In this document: positions 15,307 to 15,909 of the stretch, in pieces | How the letters are laid out: every line of letters begins with the position of its first letter | Position numbering within the stretch: the stretch's first letter is position 1 | NCBI RefSeq assembly: GCF_026343115.1 | Contig: NZ_JAPEMC010000010.1 | Location: 1-15,909 of the forward strand | DNA: 15,909 nucleotides | Direction: 5' to 3' | From: Streptomyces sp. NBC_00102 | GTDB taxonomy: Bacteria > Actinomycetota > Actinomycetes > Streptomycetales > Streptomycetaceae | Position numbers and translations under genes: made by a program | Notes under the pieces: model-generated | Databases searched by the model: none | Told to the model about the DNA's origin: nothing | Seen by the model: the letters and a program-made list of their open reading frames with translations, nothing else

Positions 15307-15909
15307 TCAGCGAGGCCGTGACGCCGGTGCGCCGGTGACCTTGAGGCTCACCGTTCCGCGCCGAGCCCGCCGTCACCGCGGTCTTCACCGAGTTGGTGAC
15401 CGAACCGCTTGCGGTCACCGAGCCGGAGGCCGGTGTGGCGGTCAGCGAGAAGTTGACGTAGTGGTGCCACCGGTGAAGGGCGAGCAGAAGAAGTGAAGTC
15501 CCAGGTGTTCTGCTGGATGCCGGAGCAGCCGTCCGCGGCGGCGCCGGGGCAGCTTCCGTTGTCACGCTGGAGAGCCCAGAAGGACAGGAAGTTGATGCCC
15601 TTGGAGACGGGCCCAGTTGCGGACCGGGTGGCGTTGGCGAGGCGGTCTCCAGGACCGGTCGTCCACTCCCGGCATCTTGGTGATGCCGACCACTCACAGC
15701 TACCGAGGTCTTGACGGGTAGAGGGCGGCGAGCCATTGACGAGACCCTGGGGCCGCGGTCTGGTGTCGTTCGCCATGTTGACTTCGGCGTTGTCGTAGTA
15801 GTCGAACGTCATGAGGCTCGCCACGTCGACGCGAGCGCCGTTGCTGACCGCGTTCTGCAGCACGGCGAGTGCGTTGACCTTGTACGAGGTGGTGGTCGGC
15901 AGGGTGTAC
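15307..15909 (-). pseudogene. Broken GH18 chitinase-like gene, C-terminal part with Ig-like or linker domain
   Basis: From the right edge the minus strand reads YTLPTTTSYKVNALAVLQNA, then VASLMTFDYYDN, a late-barrel GH18 motif. A shift near 15733-15737 is needed to read on as WLAALYPSRPR, which runs into TAG (15700-15702) and TGA (15694-15696) before VVGITKMPGVDD. Similarity then returns to the first frame with SKGINFLSFWALQRDNG and QNTWDFTSS, and moves to another frame for LTATPASGSVTASGSVTNS. A further shift is needed for VSLKVTGAP, ending at TGA (15307-15309). Thus at least four frame changes and two in-frame stops occur in about 600 bases, while neighbouring genes are intact. The catalytic DxxDxDxE segment would lie beyond the window. 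GH18 enzymes hydrolyse chitin; this copy cannot make a normal protein. Sequence error is possible but unlikely to cluster this way. Confidence 0.75.

Noticed and set aside
14351..15736. Extension of the ligase frame upstream to 15736, which would give a 968-residue protein
   Set aside because: It crosses the peptide gene, the non-coding region and the chitinase remnant, has no ligase similarity, and a good ribosome-binding site sits before the GTG at 14350.

Overview
The window looks like chromosomal DNA of a Streptomyces or close relative. It is GC-rich with strong G/C third-position bias, uses GTG as well as ATG starts, has sparse TTA codons and secreted enzymes with Sec, Tat and lipoprotein signals, and its closest recognisable families are actinobacterial. 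Most of it is one L-arabinose / arabinan utilisation locus. The right end holds a separate two-gene unit that may make a peptide product, followed by the remains of a chitinase gene.

Layout. Minus strand, 1-2328: a partial Tat-exported GH127 beta-L-arabinofuranosidase-like enzyme, downstream of a secreted GH43 enzyme with a C-terminal arabinose-binding CBM42 (AbfB). Minus strand, 2728-8887: a five-gene operon of lipoprotein sugar binder, double ATPase, two permeases and aldose 1-epimerase. The importer most resembles E. coli YtfQ-YtfR-YtfT-YjfF, a furanose-type ABC importer. Plus strand, 9491-12767: araB (ribulokinase) and araA (L-arabinose isomerase), divergent from the importer. araD and a regulator gene are absent from the window. 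A strong hairpin at 12783-12823 separates araA from the convergent minus-strand pair at 12830-14627: an 87-residue proline-rich peptide and, 13 bases later, a 506-residue ATP-grasp ligase resembling the pheganomycin ligase PGM1. The stretch 14628-15306 has no convincing gene but several repeats and hairpins. From 15307 to the end lies a frameshifted GH18 chitinase remnant on the minus strand.

How the arabinose genes fit together. The secreted GH43 and GH127 enzymes would free L-arabinose in furanose form from plant polymers. The importer would take up furanose sugar, the mutarotase would equilibrate anomers, and AraA then AraB would give L-ribulose 5-phosphate. The GH43 gene, the importer operon and araBA each have a near-identical promoter-operator module: a TTGAxx -35, a 17-18 base spacer, a -10 ending ACACT, and a LacI-type operator covering spacer and -10. 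A single LacI-family repressor encoded elsewhere probably controls all three.

Most novel candidate: the peptide plus PGM1-like ligase pair (12830-14627), both genes carrying a rare TTA codon that suggests bldA-dependent, developmentally timed expression. The GH43 signal peptide also has two TTA codons.
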